Assembly (NCBI GenBank): GCA_963693315.1
Contig: OY856186.1
Span: 96,142,943 to 96,206,942, forward strand
DNA from: Diogma glabrata
Taxonomy: Eukaryota; Arthropoda; Insecta; Diptera; Cylindrotomidae
DNA length: 64,000 nt
Direction of reading: 5' to 3'
Shown here: piece after piece, positions 30,771 through 43,379 of the stretch
How the letters are laid out: each line of letters starts with the position of its first letter
Position numbering within the stretch: position 1 is the stretch's first letter
Notes under the pieces: generated by a model
What the model was told of the DNA's origin: nothing
Databases searched by the model: none
Seen by the model: only the letters and a program-made list of their open reading frames with translations
Made by a program: the position numbers and the translations under genes

Positions 30771-32479
30771 ACATCGATGATGGGCTTCTTAATGATGAAG
30801 ATAGATTAACAGGATTACTCTCACATGAAGATATAAATACCGGTAGTTTGGTTGCGCTCGATATTATGTTCGAATATTATGTGAATCGTATTTGGTATTG
30901 TGTAATAAGGAAATAATACAATAGAGAGGAGGCTTGTGGGTGGTTATAATATATTGCATGTAGAAACGGCTCCCTACAACCTTGATGAAAATTCGGATTA
31001 GATTGTAGATTAAATAAAGTTTGGTGAGAACGTAGATCACTGGAGTTGCAGGAGAGTAGAGCTGGTAGTTGATCTCATCATTATTTGGGCATGTTGATTG
31101 TTATGTATATATCGCCAAGAACTCTCTAAACAAACCTACGGCCCCAAATGACTAAACGAAGTCAATCGAGCGGTGCTCAGTCAGAGAGAAAATTCTCTAA
31201 CAGTATAGTAAGTGCAATCTTTGCTCCTATCTGGGTTGCACTGCTAATCTTTACAATGCGTTCTGAAGTGTTGAAGGACGATTGTTATATTTGGTTGTAT
31301 CTGCTTCACGTTAAATAGTTGTGGTGTATCGCAACAAGTGGCAGATAGCGTTGTAGAATGCGAAACAATGAGACATTGTCGTAATTACCGAACTTTATCA
31401 ATTAATTGTCACTCATCGGTCATTTCCACACTCGTATGCAGTACAACATATCACTTCTTCGTTTCTTTCTTTGTTCCTTTTGCCTATAAACTAAATTCAA
31501 ATATGGCAACTCCAATTCAGTTGATTTAGGCAATTTACAGTGATAGCATTTGTAGAACGGGCTATCGAATTCGTCGTAATTATGTTGCTGTTGCTTAGTT
31601 ACGCTTGTTTCAAAAGTTTACCGATTTTACCATTTTTTAAAAATAAATTATAATTTTTTTTCGGTAACTTTTTTTTCTATGATATACCAAAACAATAAAT
31701 ATTTGACTGACGGTTACAAATTAGTTTTAAAATTTAATCAAAGCCAGAAATGCCAGAAATTTAATGTTATTTCGTAAAAACTTGAAGATTATTTTGAAAC
31801 TTTTTTATTAAAAAATTTGTGACCTCAAAAGAAGGAAGTGGATATTAGAATACAAATTTTGCTGGCGTTTTATTTTGGCTATAGTTGTGTTGTGTCATCA
31901 TATGTTGATGCTTTGAATTTAATGGATATCTAATATTGCGCAGTTTTGAACTTATCTTCGAAGGTTGGGGTTGGTAATTGACCTATTGACCTATACTTTA
32001 AGTATGAAGTCAATCAAAAATGATCTGGTTCAGCTTCGGTCGTAAAAATCATGAATTTTATTCACTATAGTTTTTCTTTCGTCATGGAAACCGATACACA
32101 TTTTCAATCAAAATTTCAAAATCCTAGAATCGATAGAAAACGTTGGTTTCTATTTCGTTATTTCAGTCAATTAAAAACAATAAAATACAATTAAATACAA
32201 GTAAAGTTTTTATGTGAAATTATAGTTGCACTAATTCTAATCGTCATATGTATATGCGAATTGAATACCTTATTAGTTTTATTTTACTTTTTTCTTTAAT
32301 ATATTTCACTCTATCCTCCCCACATAGAGAGATCATCTTCAATTACGGATGTGACAATTCCGTGTACTCCAGTGAGTCAGTTTACGTAATATATTATATA
32401 GACTAGTACAAGTAGAGAGCTGTCGCTAGCCAAGGTGATATCATAGGAGGCCTAGCGAAAAAAAATTAACTGGTCTATA
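30771..32479. other. No gene seen
   Basis: AT-rich sequence. A segment near 31990-32060 (AAGTATGAAGTCAATCAAAAA) resembles others near 61045 and 61675, so a low-copy repeat is present. Confidence 0.4.
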
Positions 32480-32697
32480 GGTTTTAAAACGTATCTATGC
32501 ATTGTTGGACACATAGTGATATTCCTACTACAGAACTGTCCAGAACTTTCCAACGTCATTTTTTCAACAGTGTCTCTCATCTCTGGAATGCTTTACGTGC
32601 GTGGGTATTTTCTGACAATTTTAATCCCCAAAATTTTAAGACCAACGTCAATAAATTTCTAAAAGAAACTTTATTTATATTCTCAAACTCTAGTTAG
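32480..32697 (+). pseudogene. C-terminal scrap of a LINE reverse transcriptase ORF
   Basis: The peptide HFFNSVSHLWNALRAWVFSD followed by NFNPQNFKTNVNKFLK aligns by eye with the C-terminus of the LINE at 27330-30237 (WNALPESIV..AFNPQRFKKSVHLYLK). It is a different family and strongly 5' truncated. Confidence 0.65.
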
Positions 32698-32946
32698 AAT
32701 GGTATCTTCGGATATTAAGATTCGTTAATTTGTGATCTGTTATAATTAACACTAAACATACCTAACTTTGAATAAAAGAAAACGCAACACTTTTTTATTA
32801 AAAGAAATGTAATATATCGTTCCGATAGATCGCTTGTTACTGACAATTTTCTAAAATATCTAACTGTCATTTGAAGGATTTTATTAATATATGCATCTGT
32901 TAATCTTTTGTTACCTCTACTACCAGAATCGAAAATTTTATTATAG

Positions 32947-33489
32947 CCCTGAGCCCACGCCGATTTCATGAGATGATTACCACATATTTTATACTTCGTA
33001 AGGCGCCTGTCTTTGACGAACCCGAAAACTTTTGTTCTGCCATTTTTCTCGATCCGGCCGCTTTTTCGTTCGGCAAGCGCCGATTACCCACGATCTTGTA
33101 AATTTGCTACCACAATTTTTTTTTTAACTTTGGGTGGTTTAAATTTGTTTTTGAACACGAGGGTAAGCTTGTCCGACAAAAATTTGTCTGCTATTGTCGA
33201 GTCCGACAGATGACATTTTGGTATGTTTGGGTTGTCGGACTCGACAATAGCAGACAATTTTTTGTCAGATAACGTTACACTCGTGTTCTTAAACAAATTT
33301 CCAACCCCATAGTTAAAAAAAAAATTTATAAGCTCCCAGGCATCGGCATTTTGCGGAGCTTGCCGTACGAAAAAGCGGTCAAATTGAGAACAATGAGAGA
33401 AGAAAAGTTTTCGGACTTATCAAAGACAGGCGCCTCACGAAGATAAAATATATGGTAATCATCACATGAAATCGGCAAAGGCCCAGGGA
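32947..33489. repeat. Foldback/MITE-like inverted repeat (543 bp)
   Basis: Ends CCCTGAGCC...GCCGATTTCATG are repeated inverted on the right (CATGAAATCGGC...GGCCCAGGG). The arms are roughly 240 bp with scattered mismatches and include GGCGCCTGTCTTTGA and a perfect GTCGAGTCCGACA-type core around 33200-33250. No clear target duplication. The open frames here are the two arms read on opposite strands. Confidence 0.75.
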
Positions 33490-35045
33490 CTTTTAGTTAG
33501 AGTTGCAAAAAACTTAAAATTTTTGTTGTAAAAACTGTTTTTAACAGCCAAATGACGTATGTAATTCTTTAATATGCGTTAATACCAAAAATTCGTTAAT
33601 GTCAAAAATCGACTGAAAAATAAAACAAATTCATTTAACTTCATTTTTTAAGTTAATTCATTAACTCTGCGTCAGAGGTAGTAATTTTTGACAGCGTTGC
33701 TAAAATTCAGATAACATTTGCAGTTTTCAAATCATTTGTTTTCTCTGATTTTATTCCTTTTTCAGGGAATAAAGAAAAAGAGAAACTAAGATGTCAGCCA
33801 GAAACATCAAAGCTTCAATATAGTCGACAGATTTAATAGGGGAGGTGGTTGGGATTAATTATAAACTGACGATTTCAACAGGTTGCACTAATGGAACATA
33901 GAATGTTGATATACAGAATGTTAATAATTTCCTACAAGTATGATAGTTCAAAACATGAGTGCAGTTAATCATAGCGGACAAGACTCATTGAAGTTTGTGA
34001 ATGAACTAGTTTTGATTGATTTGTTGAAGGCTTATAAACTATTATGGTATTATATTTGGCTGTTATTTGTTGTACCATAAAGCGTCCTGTTCACAAATTT
34101 TTAGAAAAACCATAAAAATTATTTGAAATCATTTAAAAAAGTTGTGTGCAAATAAAACTTTATCTTTTCTGTTGGAAATTTACATTTGCTATGCACAAGT
34201 TTTGTATTTGTTGAAACTAGATGAATTGTTTATGACAACCGTTGCGTAATATTGGATTATGTATAATTTCATTACGCAAAAGTGCGATTTTCAAGCCGTA
34301 GTTTCCGTCCAGTTTAAAAAAGAAATTTCAAGACAAACTCTGTTTATATTTTGTCTATATTTCGTATCAAAATCATACATGTTTATCATAATATTAATAG
34401 GTCTAATAGGTTTGTTGATAATTCAGATCAAGTTTCTTATTTCCTTTATTGAACATTTGTTGTTATTGATGAATGATTCATATATTTCGTCGTGTTTAAG
34501 AATTTTTTTAAACACACAAACATTTTTACATTACAAACATTATTGTACTTTTATACTCAAAACAATAAATAAAAACGCTATTTGTGACATAATCTAACTG
34601 AACCATTCTTCCAACATAACACATTTTTTGTTATTATTAATGATTTCGGTTAAAACTTTTAAAATAATTTGCTGTTGTTTTACATTACTGGGTGATGAAA
34701 ATACAACGTATTATATCAGTATTAATCAAACAATTCTAAATTAATTAATCCTGTGTCAAGAAAACAAACAATTTCATATATTCGGTTTTGTTATTCATTA
34801 TTAGGTTATGATTGAAAATATCTGTTAGTTTATAATCGTGATTGAAAATCTTGTATAATTTCGTAGTTATACTGTTTCAAGTGATTTGATTTTGAAATTT
34901 ATTTTTAAATTATTAATTGTTGCGTAATTCGAAATGCTAACTTACTGTGGAATATTTGTAAAACACTTGTCTAAGATCTTGTGTTATCTATATGGTGCAT
35001 ACGGCTTAGATTTTTCATCTGTCCAATCGGTGTTATCATTTTCAA
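33490..35045. other. No gene seen
   Basis: AT-rich. A 112-codon frame at 34259-34597 is hydrophobic, Ile/Leu/Phe-rich and has no motif; it looks like chance in AT-rich DNA. Confidence 0.45.
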
Positions 35046-36519
35046 TAGTGATGCTCCGGGTCCTGAAAATACAAAAAGCCGGGTATCGTGTACCCGGCCT
35101 TTTTTTCATAATAACCGTTCGGGTACTCGGTCTGGGTATATTTCTTTAAATTTTCGGTCTCGGTCCGGGTATATTTTGTAAATTTTTAGCAATTTAATTA
35201 CTTTAAGGGGTGAAAAGATGAAAACAACAGAATATGTATTGTTTTACATTAATATTTATGGAATAAATTTTAAATATGAATTAAATTTGAATGAATTCCA
35301 AAAATTTAGTATAACAAGACAAATTTCATATTTTAATTTAAAAGCTTTAAGCTGGGTTTTAACTAGGTTGCCACCTCGCCGAGTTTGATCTGTAGTTTCC
35401 AAGTTGTAGTCGTAGTAATTCTCGGGTCCGGGTTTGACAACAAACTGTCAAAATGAGACAAAATTTTACTTGTTGCCCTGCAATAAATTTTCAAAACTAA
35501 CAAATCTTCTAGCTAAATTAAAATCTTATGGCATATATGATCTTACTGTCTCACCGATTCATAGTTTTTTTACATTTCCTTAACTTCATGTTAATTTAGA
35601 TGGTATTATATCCAACATTTTCACTCCGCACTGGCATCCACAATTCTACCGATGACAGAACATTGCCCGATGCTCAAGCATTTGTCCTAAGCTTTGATCT
35701 CGTATTACAGTCACTAATAATAGAAATTTATTAATCAATTCTATCAATGAAGACCCACAACGTTTAATAGAATGAAGAGTAATTTCGTTGAATTACAATT
35801 ATACCAAAACCGAATCGTTATCGTTTATTACGGCTGTAGCAACATTCTGTTAAGGATTTGCTCATGTATGGAATATTGTGGTCATTTTGGGGAGGGGTTT
35901 GTCAGTCAACAATGAAATATCTAGACTCTATGCAATAATACTGAACAGCTACATCAGTTGATGATCTACGTTCACTCTATCACCGAACAAATTTCGAACT
36001 GTCCATAGAACTTCTGAAATGTCCTATCCGTTCGCTTTCTAAAAATCCCGTTGTAGAATATGCTCGTCTCAAAACGATTATTTTAAAAGAGTATTGCAAA
36101 ATTTTGAAATTAATTAGCCCTCTCACAGAGTTTTCTAAAAAGCAACGGGTGGGAATACGAATCATGAAAGTTTCGGTAGAAATGTTCAGCAACGGTTGTT
36201 ATCCTATACTTTTAACATGCAAACAGTGGACTGTGAATTTTATTATCAACCAATCACAAAAATAATTTTCTGATTGGCTAATAACACAATTCGCATGTTC
36301 ACATGTTAAAACCCAAATGATTTTTATTTGCGATTTTTGTTTTTATTATTTTATTTCAAAAGAATAAATTGACTTTATAAATTTTATACTATTTTTAGTT
36401 TAAATTTTAACCGGGTCAGGTAATGAAAAAGATGCCAGTTCCGGGTAAACACCGGGTATTTCAAAATTGGAACGGGTAAGCCGGGTAACGGGTAATTTCC
36501 GAGTACTCGTGCATCACTA
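35046..36519. mobile_element. Possible hAT-type element with inverted ends TAGTGATGC
   Basis: TAGTGATGC at 35046-35054 and GCATCACTA at 36511-36519 are inverted. Inside each end lie clustered CGGGTA/TACCCG motifs (35055-35175 and 36410-36505). The flanking octamers (ATTTTCAA and TTTTTCGG) match only partly. The interior 35560-36200 (plus) contains LINE-RT-like scraps with many stops, so no transposase is seen. Confidence 0.5.
36210..36311. repeat. Small foldback inside the hAT-like element
   Basis: TTTTAACATG and CATGTTAAAA bound inner arms AACCAATCA and TGATTGG. About 100 bp in all. Confidence 0.6.
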
Positions 36520-37558
36520 TTTTTCGGTCTAAAACCCTAGGATGTTCCAAACAAGTTTCTACAATTCGATATATATTTTAGGTGTGAGTTCCATAATCCA
36601 TGTCCCTAGCTTTCCAAAAAAGCTCCTACATTTTTTTACTATGTTTGTATGAAATCGACGTTATAAGAACATTCCGCAGGAGAAATGAAATTTAAGTTTC
36701 TCTTATTTGACAAACGATAGCCATTTTTTATTTTTGGAATATTTTTTTGGTATCGTGTTTGAGAGGTGTGCGGATCAATAAGGTAAGATCTAAAAGACAG
36801 TTTTTTTGCATAGTTTTGTTTATGGTTTCTTGATGCGTTTTGAGCAGCATCACTCATATCTCTGATTCTATTGTTATCTAGTTGATATGTATAGAAAATT
36901 AAGATACGGATACCTTAGCGAGATACGTTGTTGTTAAAGTGTTAATGGTCTAGCACGTTCCTAGAGCATGCCACACTTAACGCACGTGTCACCTCTCAGC
37001 TTGGGTGAACACTTTGTAGCTTCGATGTTCTCTTAGAACCTTGTCTGAACTAAAATAAACGAATTAAAAAACCATCGTGATACTAGTAGGCATTTGTTTA
37101 AATATTTATTTATTTATTTTTTAGCAGTAAATACAAAACAGGACTAGGACATGCATTTATGAATTAATATTAAAATATTGTTTAAAGATTTAATAGGAAT
37201 TACATAACATTCCTAATTCAACTTAGTACTTACACACCACAAACTAAATCAAATAAAGTTGCATATAACAAAATTTATCATTCTTGCATTTTATTAACAA
37301 TATTTTATCTGTTGTTCCAAGAAAATGTTGATAAGTTATATCAACATTAAAGTTATTTATAAGACTGCAAAAAACACAATTTTGTAAATAGCTTTTGTAA
37401 ATAAATACAATTCACATTTTTTACAGAATTTAATCATTTATTTTTGGAATGCTTTAAAAATATCGCATATTATATGTAACAAGTTGTTTACACTTTACGT
37501 TATGCTTTGCTGAGAAAAAGCATCATATCACTTGGTTAAATAACGCCAGAAAACAAAT
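36520..37558. other. No gene seen
   Basis: A 72-codon minus frame at 36639-36857 starts at an ATG but has no recognised motif. A GC-richer patch at 36940-37050 is unexplained. Confidence 0.4.
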
Positions 37559-37561
37559 CAG

Positions 37562-37708
37562 GGTGGTTATTTTGTAGTGTTATCTCACTAGGTGAGATAA
37601 ATAGTGAGATAAAGAAATTATGTTTAAATGATTTCTTTTATCTAATATAATCGATCAAACACAAATATTTTATCTCACCTAGTGAGATAACACTACAAAA
37701 TAACCACC
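37562..37708. mobile_element. MITE with CWG target duplication, copy 2 (147 bp)
   Basis: Same ends and internal palindromes as 19402-19560. It is flanked by CAG at 37559-37561 and 37709-37711. It lacks a 12-base stretch next to the right repeat that copy 1 has. Confidence 0.85.
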
Positions 37709-37711
37709 CAG

Positions 37712-39230
37712 GTTTTCATTGACAGCTGTTGCGAACAGGATGTTGTCAATTCTAAAAAGTGAAAAGAAATTGTATCCTAAAAGTGGGTTAACTGGATTGT
37801 TTTGATTCTTGTTTAGAATTTGTATATACAAAATTTTATCAAAATCGCATTTGCAAAACTTGATGTTATTAAAGTTTCAAATAAACAAACTCTCGGAATA
37901 CCCCACACTTGTTTGTAAAATATCGCTTAAAAACCAGAAATTAAGTAAACAGTCAAAATTGAAGAAAATGTCCTCTTTTTAAGAAAAATGTTATACAATA
38001 TCGTCGTTGATCAAACTTAATTTGTTTTGACGCATTGTGATGGTCGATGGAGAACTAATATATTGATTACAATAAAATGTCGTCAATTTGTCTAAAGTTT
38101 AAATGTTTTAACATCGAATTGGATTTTCTATCATAACAATTTCAATGTTTTCTAACAAAAAGGAGAAACAGAACAGTGCAAAATAAAATCACAAAAAATA
38201 GCTGCTCATAAAATGATTTGTAGAAAAAGTTGAAAGGTTTGTTCAAAAAGTGTATGAAATTTTAAAATTAAATCAATAATGAAATGACTGTCATTTTTAT
38301 TTTTCACTTTACACAATATCGGAACAATAATTTTCACCATTATAATTGTAAAAAATAAAGTTAAGATCATATCATTGTGAACAAGCGGATAAAATATCTT
38401 TGTCTAATCAACATATTTATAAAATTTTTATCCGCTGATAATAAATTATTTCTGGTATCATAATTAAGGTTTACAATCCTAATTATAAACGTATGGTCAG
38501 TAAAATTTCACTTCTAAACCCAATCGTTAATTTGGTGTATGAGAATATAATACAGTTGAATATTACAACTTCGTCACATTAAGAGTTGGGCTTCTTTGAT
38601 GTTAATTATAATAAATCAACGCCTATTGTTTATTAATAATCTTAGGTACAATAAGTTAAAAAGCTTGCTTGAGGTAATTTTCTTATCGAAAAACGTGATT
38701 CACTTAAGCTTTTGGATCTGACGTGATACATTCCACAACAAATTTATTTTGTTTGACTTTTTCAAACAAAACAATCTGAAATATTAAAAAGTGTTGTCGA
38801 TCTTATCTTTATTGTGCATTGAATATGATAACAAACAACTAGCTTAAGAAAATAGATATATCCTTGAAAACAATTTCAAAAAATGTTTGTATTTTTGTTT
38901 ATTTATTTAAAATTTATCTCTTATTTATTGTTTAAGAGCTATAACAATTATTTCGTGTTTAGTAAATTAAATTGTAAAAGTTTTTGTTTTATAAGTTAAA
39001 AATGCGATTTAAAATTTTTTTAAGATGAATCCATCTATTTGAAATTATAGTTATTTTAAATATAGATTTAGTATTTGATGAGACAATTGACGTAATTTAT
39101 ATATTTTACAACGAGCACAGAATGAAGCTCATATCACACGAGTATGCAAGTTCAATTTATTCCAAAAGGCATTAATAGTCAGTGCAAGTTTACCTTGTTA
39201 TTTCTACCCTGCGATCAAACTAGAAACAAG
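37712..39230. other. No gene seen
   Basis: AT-rich sequence without long frames or repeats that I can detect. It may be intron or intergenic DNA. Confidence 0.45.
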
Positions 39231-39451
39231 AAATATACACATATTCCAATTTAATTCAATTTTTCAAATAATCTTAAATTTTCAATCAATTATTTGGTTT
39301 TTCAATCATGCCATGACTTTTATATTGACTCCCAAATCAGTTATATTTGGGAGTCAATATAAAAGACATAGCATGATTAAAAAACCAAATAATTGATTGA
39401 AAATTTAAGATTGTTTGAAAAATTGAATTAAATTGGAATATGTGTATATTT
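39231..39451. repeat. Compact palindrome, ~107-bp arms and short centre
   Basis: Left arm begins AAATATACACATATTCC and the right arm ends in its inverted copy. The centre is CAGTTAT near 39338-39344. Arms differ at only a few bases. A partial direct copy of the right end follows (39465-39485). Confidence 0.85.
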
Positions 39452-39529
39452 CTATGTGTATATTTTTATTGGAATATGTGTATTATTTATAATAATAAGT
39501 AATAATTTTACACCTTTAAAAGATAAAAT

Positions 39530-39908
39530 ACATAAGGAAAAGAAAATTGGTTTAGTGTATAAAATTACATGCAAATGTGGTAAAGTTTATGTTGAAAAAC
39601 TAACTTCTGAGGTGAAACTTCTAAGACTTTAAATACGAGGATTTGTCAACATAAGAATGATGTTAGATTTACAAAATCAAATAAGAATCTGAATAGTCAA
39701 CATTATAGATCAGCATTAGCTCGTCATTCTGTTGAATGTTTGGTTGATTTTGATTTTGAGAATCCTTTTGTTCTGGATTATGAAAATAACCATTTGAAAA
39801 TAGTATTTAAAGAAATGGCTCACATATCTTTGGAACCTAATTCAATTAATTATAAAACAGATTCTAATAGTTTACATTCAAATTATATTTCTTTTATTAA
39901 ATCAACAA
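39530..39908 (+). pseudogene. Penelope-like element GIY-YIG endonuclease C-terminus
   Basis: The frame reads GLVYKITCKCGKVYV, the first strand of a GIY-YIG nuclease as found at the C-terminus of Penelope-like retroelements. After a frameshift near 39630 it continues TRICQHKNDVR, then SALARHSVEC, FVLDYENN, FKEMAHISLEPNSINYKTDS. The order (GIY, TRI.EH, A.H...H, FKEM.HI...N.INYKTD) is that of the family. An in-frame TAA and the shift kill it; no reverse transcriptase precedes it. Confidence 0.7.
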
Positions 39909-40027
39909 TGGGGTGATATTAATTTTAGTAATCACATTGAATTTAAAAACTGTTTTTTCATCGAGTTTTCTTATTCAAAATTTGATTTTCCGTCATTCAA
40001 ATTTTTCTTTTTTCATAATAGGAGTTT

Positions 40028-40147
40028 ATGTAACAAGTACGCAAAATATAGTTTTAGCGGACGAATCGTAATGTTTCCGGACGAGGCGCTAGCTGAGTCT
40101 GTAATATGAAGATAAGTCTGCTAAAGCCATTTGCGTACGTGTTGCAT
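40028..40147. repeat. 120-bp foldback element
   Basis: Arms ATGTAACAAGTACGCAAA and TTTGCGTACGTGTTGCAT, plus inner TTTTAGCGGAC/GTCTGCTAAAG, form a long imperfect stem. The loop is GC-rich (GGACGAGGCGCTAGC). No obvious target duplication. Confidence 0.75.
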
Positions 40148-40273
40148 ACAACGTTTTTTTGTATTAGCTCTTAGGATTTTTTTTCTAATTTATTGCTTAA
40201 TTTGTATTCTTGCGTACCTAAAAATTTGATTTTTGAACAAAACTTATCAAAGCAATTGTGATTATAATTTGAA

Positions 40274-41618
40274 AAATATGGAGGGGCTGAAATCTCACAG
40301 CTCTGAGATATCAAGACTTCGGTCTGGGTTAAGGATTTTGATATAGTTTTCGGCAAAAACTTATGAGGGCATGGTTTTTAGTTTTGGACAGCGATGTATA
40401 TGAAACATAACTCTTTGTTAAAGTACAAGTATTATTTTATCTCTGTTTAGAAATCTATTACAAAACTAACACGAAACATCAATACGTTGCCGGAAAATTA
40501 TAATCAAAATTCCAAAAATATTGTTAAATTAAATAAAATCAAACTTTTTCAAAATTCCAAAAATATTCCAAAAATTAAAATAAAATCAAATATTTAAATT
40601 TTTTCTAAATTCCAATATTTCAAAAATTTTTAAAAATTCAAAACTTTTTCCAAAATTCTAAAAATATTGCAAAAATTATTACAAAATCAAAAATTGAAAA
40701 TTTTTTCAAAATTCCAAAAATTATAATAATACCATAAATTAAAAATTTTTCAAAATTTTAAAAATATTCCAAAAATTCTTACAAAATCAAAACTTTTTCC
40801 GAAATTCTAAAAATATTGCAAAAATTATTACAAAATCAAAAATACAAACTTTTTCAAAATTCCAAAAATATTTCAAAAACTATAACAAATTAAAAAATTT
40901 CCATGTCCAATTTTATTTTAAATTACATTTACGTCATAAAAACAGCTACATTTTTTTTTCCACAAAATTGGCTAAAAAATATATGAAATCATTTTTTGAC
41001 ACACTTGACAACATTTTTTTGAGAAACTTATAATGCCATAATTCTCAATAATAATAATAAAATTTCATTTCAAACAATTTTATTTTTTTCTAAAAAATTG
41101 GGTAAAAAAATAAATAAAAATCTTTATTTTGACACACTTGACAACATTTTTTTGACAAACTTATAATGCAATAATCTAGTTTTTGATATCACATACCAAT
41201 CCCTACCATCAAGATTTCTCCAAATTTAATGTTCCTACTCGTAATCACTTAAAATGAACGTTTTTTAAGCCAAAAATATGAAAATTTGCTATTTTTGACA
41301 CACATAATGATTTTTTTGACACACTTCCGGTACAGTTATCGAACACAGCGTCCTTTCGGACCTGTCCCTTGAGTATACCTATTTTTAGAAAAAAAAAATT
41401 TTAAAATCCCTCCAGCGGTTTTCCCTGCAGCTTAGACAATGACGGCCGGACGGCCGGCCGGCGGACAGACAGACATACATTTTTTTTTTGCTTTTTTAGA
41501 ATCAGTAGGTCCTAAAACGTCGAGAAATGCCAAAAAAGTGGGGGTAAGAATTTCACTTTTGGCTCATGAATGTAATACTTAGGTCTTTCAGACCGAAGTA
41601 ATTTCAGACCGAAGTAAT
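40274..41618 (-). mobile_element. HINE/DINE-like element, copy 2
   Basis: Starts AAATATGGAGGGG with the same hairpin and ACTTCGGTCTG as copy 1, and ends with the inverted CAGACCGAAGT, the last 16 bases being duplicated. It contains two minisatellite units instead of five. Its left flank (40223-40273) is the start of repeat B and the right flank resembles the continuation of B, so it probably inserted into B. Confidence 0.65.
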
Positions 41619-42109
41619 AATTATAATATAAAATGAAAACAAATTTTAAATCCGCTAAAGTGTTGTCATAACGACTTTAACTACTAGGCCGCTAAAATAC
41701 AATTTTGCGGACTCTAAACAGTTCTAAAAGTAATCATTATTTGGAGCTAATACTAAAAAATAATTTTTTTTAACAAAAGCTTTTAATTTAAAATAACTCT
41801 CAAAAATGATATCTGGTACATTTTCAATTCTTATATATTATATTAAGAGACGTTTGTTTTTCCTCTGGTGATGGTAAGGTAACATCAGAAGACGAATCGG
41901 CGATTATTATGCGGATCTGATAAATCTATTTTCTCTTCAAAATTTTTATCAATGTTATCTAAAACTAAAACATAAGCTAATACATATTTCATATCATAAC
42001 ATCTTCTATCATAACTTTGTTGGACAAATTACTTCCAACATCGACATACTAATCAAAAGCTAAATCAAAATCAAGATGCCTATGCAAACGGTTCCATACA
42101 ACATAAAAG
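41619..42109. other. No gene seen
   Basis: AT-rich sequence, perhaps the rest of the repeat-B copy and decayed pogo flank. Confidence 0.35.
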
Positions 42110-42492
42110 TTATCTTGATTTTACAGAAACATTTATTGACTTATTTATCAAATAAGTTAACGGAAAATAATTTTTTTCAGTCCATTGCTCTATAATACTA
42201 GCATGATGAACACAGTGTTTTAAAGTTGCTGTCTTAACATCTGCCCAGGTCTGAACTAAGAGCTTAATAGTATATAATAAAACTAGATTTTGCACTACAG
42301 TTATTTTCAATTTCTTCCAATTTTCGGATAACCAATCTCTCGCGGAAATTTTTTTAAAATTTTTGCAATTGGTGGAACCTGACATGTCGTATTTGTTACG
42401 AAAAATTCTAGCGTTATTGCTTTTTTAACTAGCGTTTTTGGGTGAGCAGGACAGTTATCCACAAAAAATGAAACTTCGATTTTGAAGTTCAA
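42110..42492 (-). pseudogene. pogo/Tigger-type transposase remnant
   Basis: The minus strand encodes VSFFVDNCPAHPKTLVKK, carrying the second catalytic Asp of the DDE_1 transposases (VDNCPAHP). In a second frame it has NCKNFKKISARDWLSENWKK and LLVQTWADVKTATLKHCVHH, the downstream region of Tigger-like enzymes. At least one frameshift separates them and no inverted ends were found. Confidence 0.7.
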
Positions 42493-43072
42493 ATTACGTC
42501 TTCAATTACGTGTTTAAAAAAATTTGCACGAACAAAACTAAGTTTAGGTTGCCATGTGATCACTGTCCTCCTCGATGATTTAAGCCCAGATAAAGATTTT
42601 TTTGTAACACATGCATAAAAAATTTGTAATTTTGTACTACAATAAAATACAAGAAAAAACTACTTTTCCGCACATATGACCACAAAATGCATGTGAGATT
42701 TGTAGTTAAATCTGTCCATATATATAATATTTTTATAGCACTTAAATATCAAAATAATAATTTAAATAACTTACCATATAGTACAAACAACTTAAACACA
42801 TTGCATCATTTGAATTGCAAGAAAAAACAATTTATTTAGGTTTTCAAAGTTTATAATTTTGACAGCTTAGTTGGATTACTATGTGTTGTTTTAGTTGGAT
42901 TCTTATGTTTATTTTATCGAGCTAGCATAACTTACAACTATTACAACGAAGATGGCGCACTTTAATTATTTAAAAATCTTAAATTTGTTTATAACTTTGT
43001 TAAATAAATGATAAAATGAACATTTAAATAAATATTTATAAATTTTATGCACTTGTTACAAAAAAATAGTGT
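42493..43072. other. No clear gene
   Basis: May hold more decayed pogo sequence (a VITWQPKLSFVRANF segment on the minus strand near 42560 is compatible), otherwise AT-rich and featureless. Confidence 0.35.
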
Positions 43073-43179
43073 GTATTACTAGTGCGAATGCGTTTTCCAA
43101 ACGCGAGTTATTTGCTGCACTCCCTGCGGTCGTGCGGCAAACTAACCTTCTTTGGAAAACGCATTCGCACTAGTAATAC
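43073..43179. repeat. Hairpin element with perfect 29-bp inverted arms (107 bp)
   Basis: 43073-43101 and 43151-43179 are exact inverted copies (starting GTATTACTAGTGCGAATG). The 49-base centre contains a further stem, TTTGCTGCAC with GTGCGGCAAA. It is much richer in GC than its surroundings and no target duplication is seen. Confidence 0.85.
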
Positions 43180-43379
43180 AATCTACTATTTAAAAAAAGA
43201 AAAATTCAATATCCAACAATTCAAATATCCACAATCTAGTGAATTAAAAAATATTTACCAGGTTAATGTACTGAAACATTGTCTTTCGTATAAAGTAAAT
43301 ATACATTCAAATAACATCTAGAATTTTTTTAAAAAAATTCTTTCAGGCTGTTCCATTATTATTTATTTTTATTTTCTAC

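Noticed and set aside
33013..33296. Opposite-strand frames with a shared Ser/Asp-rich peptide
   Set aside because: They are the two arms of the foldback at 32947-33489 read on opposite strands.
34259..34597. 112-codon hydrophobic frame
   Set aside because: Ile/Leu/Phe-rich composition expected from AT-rich DNA; no signal or family features.
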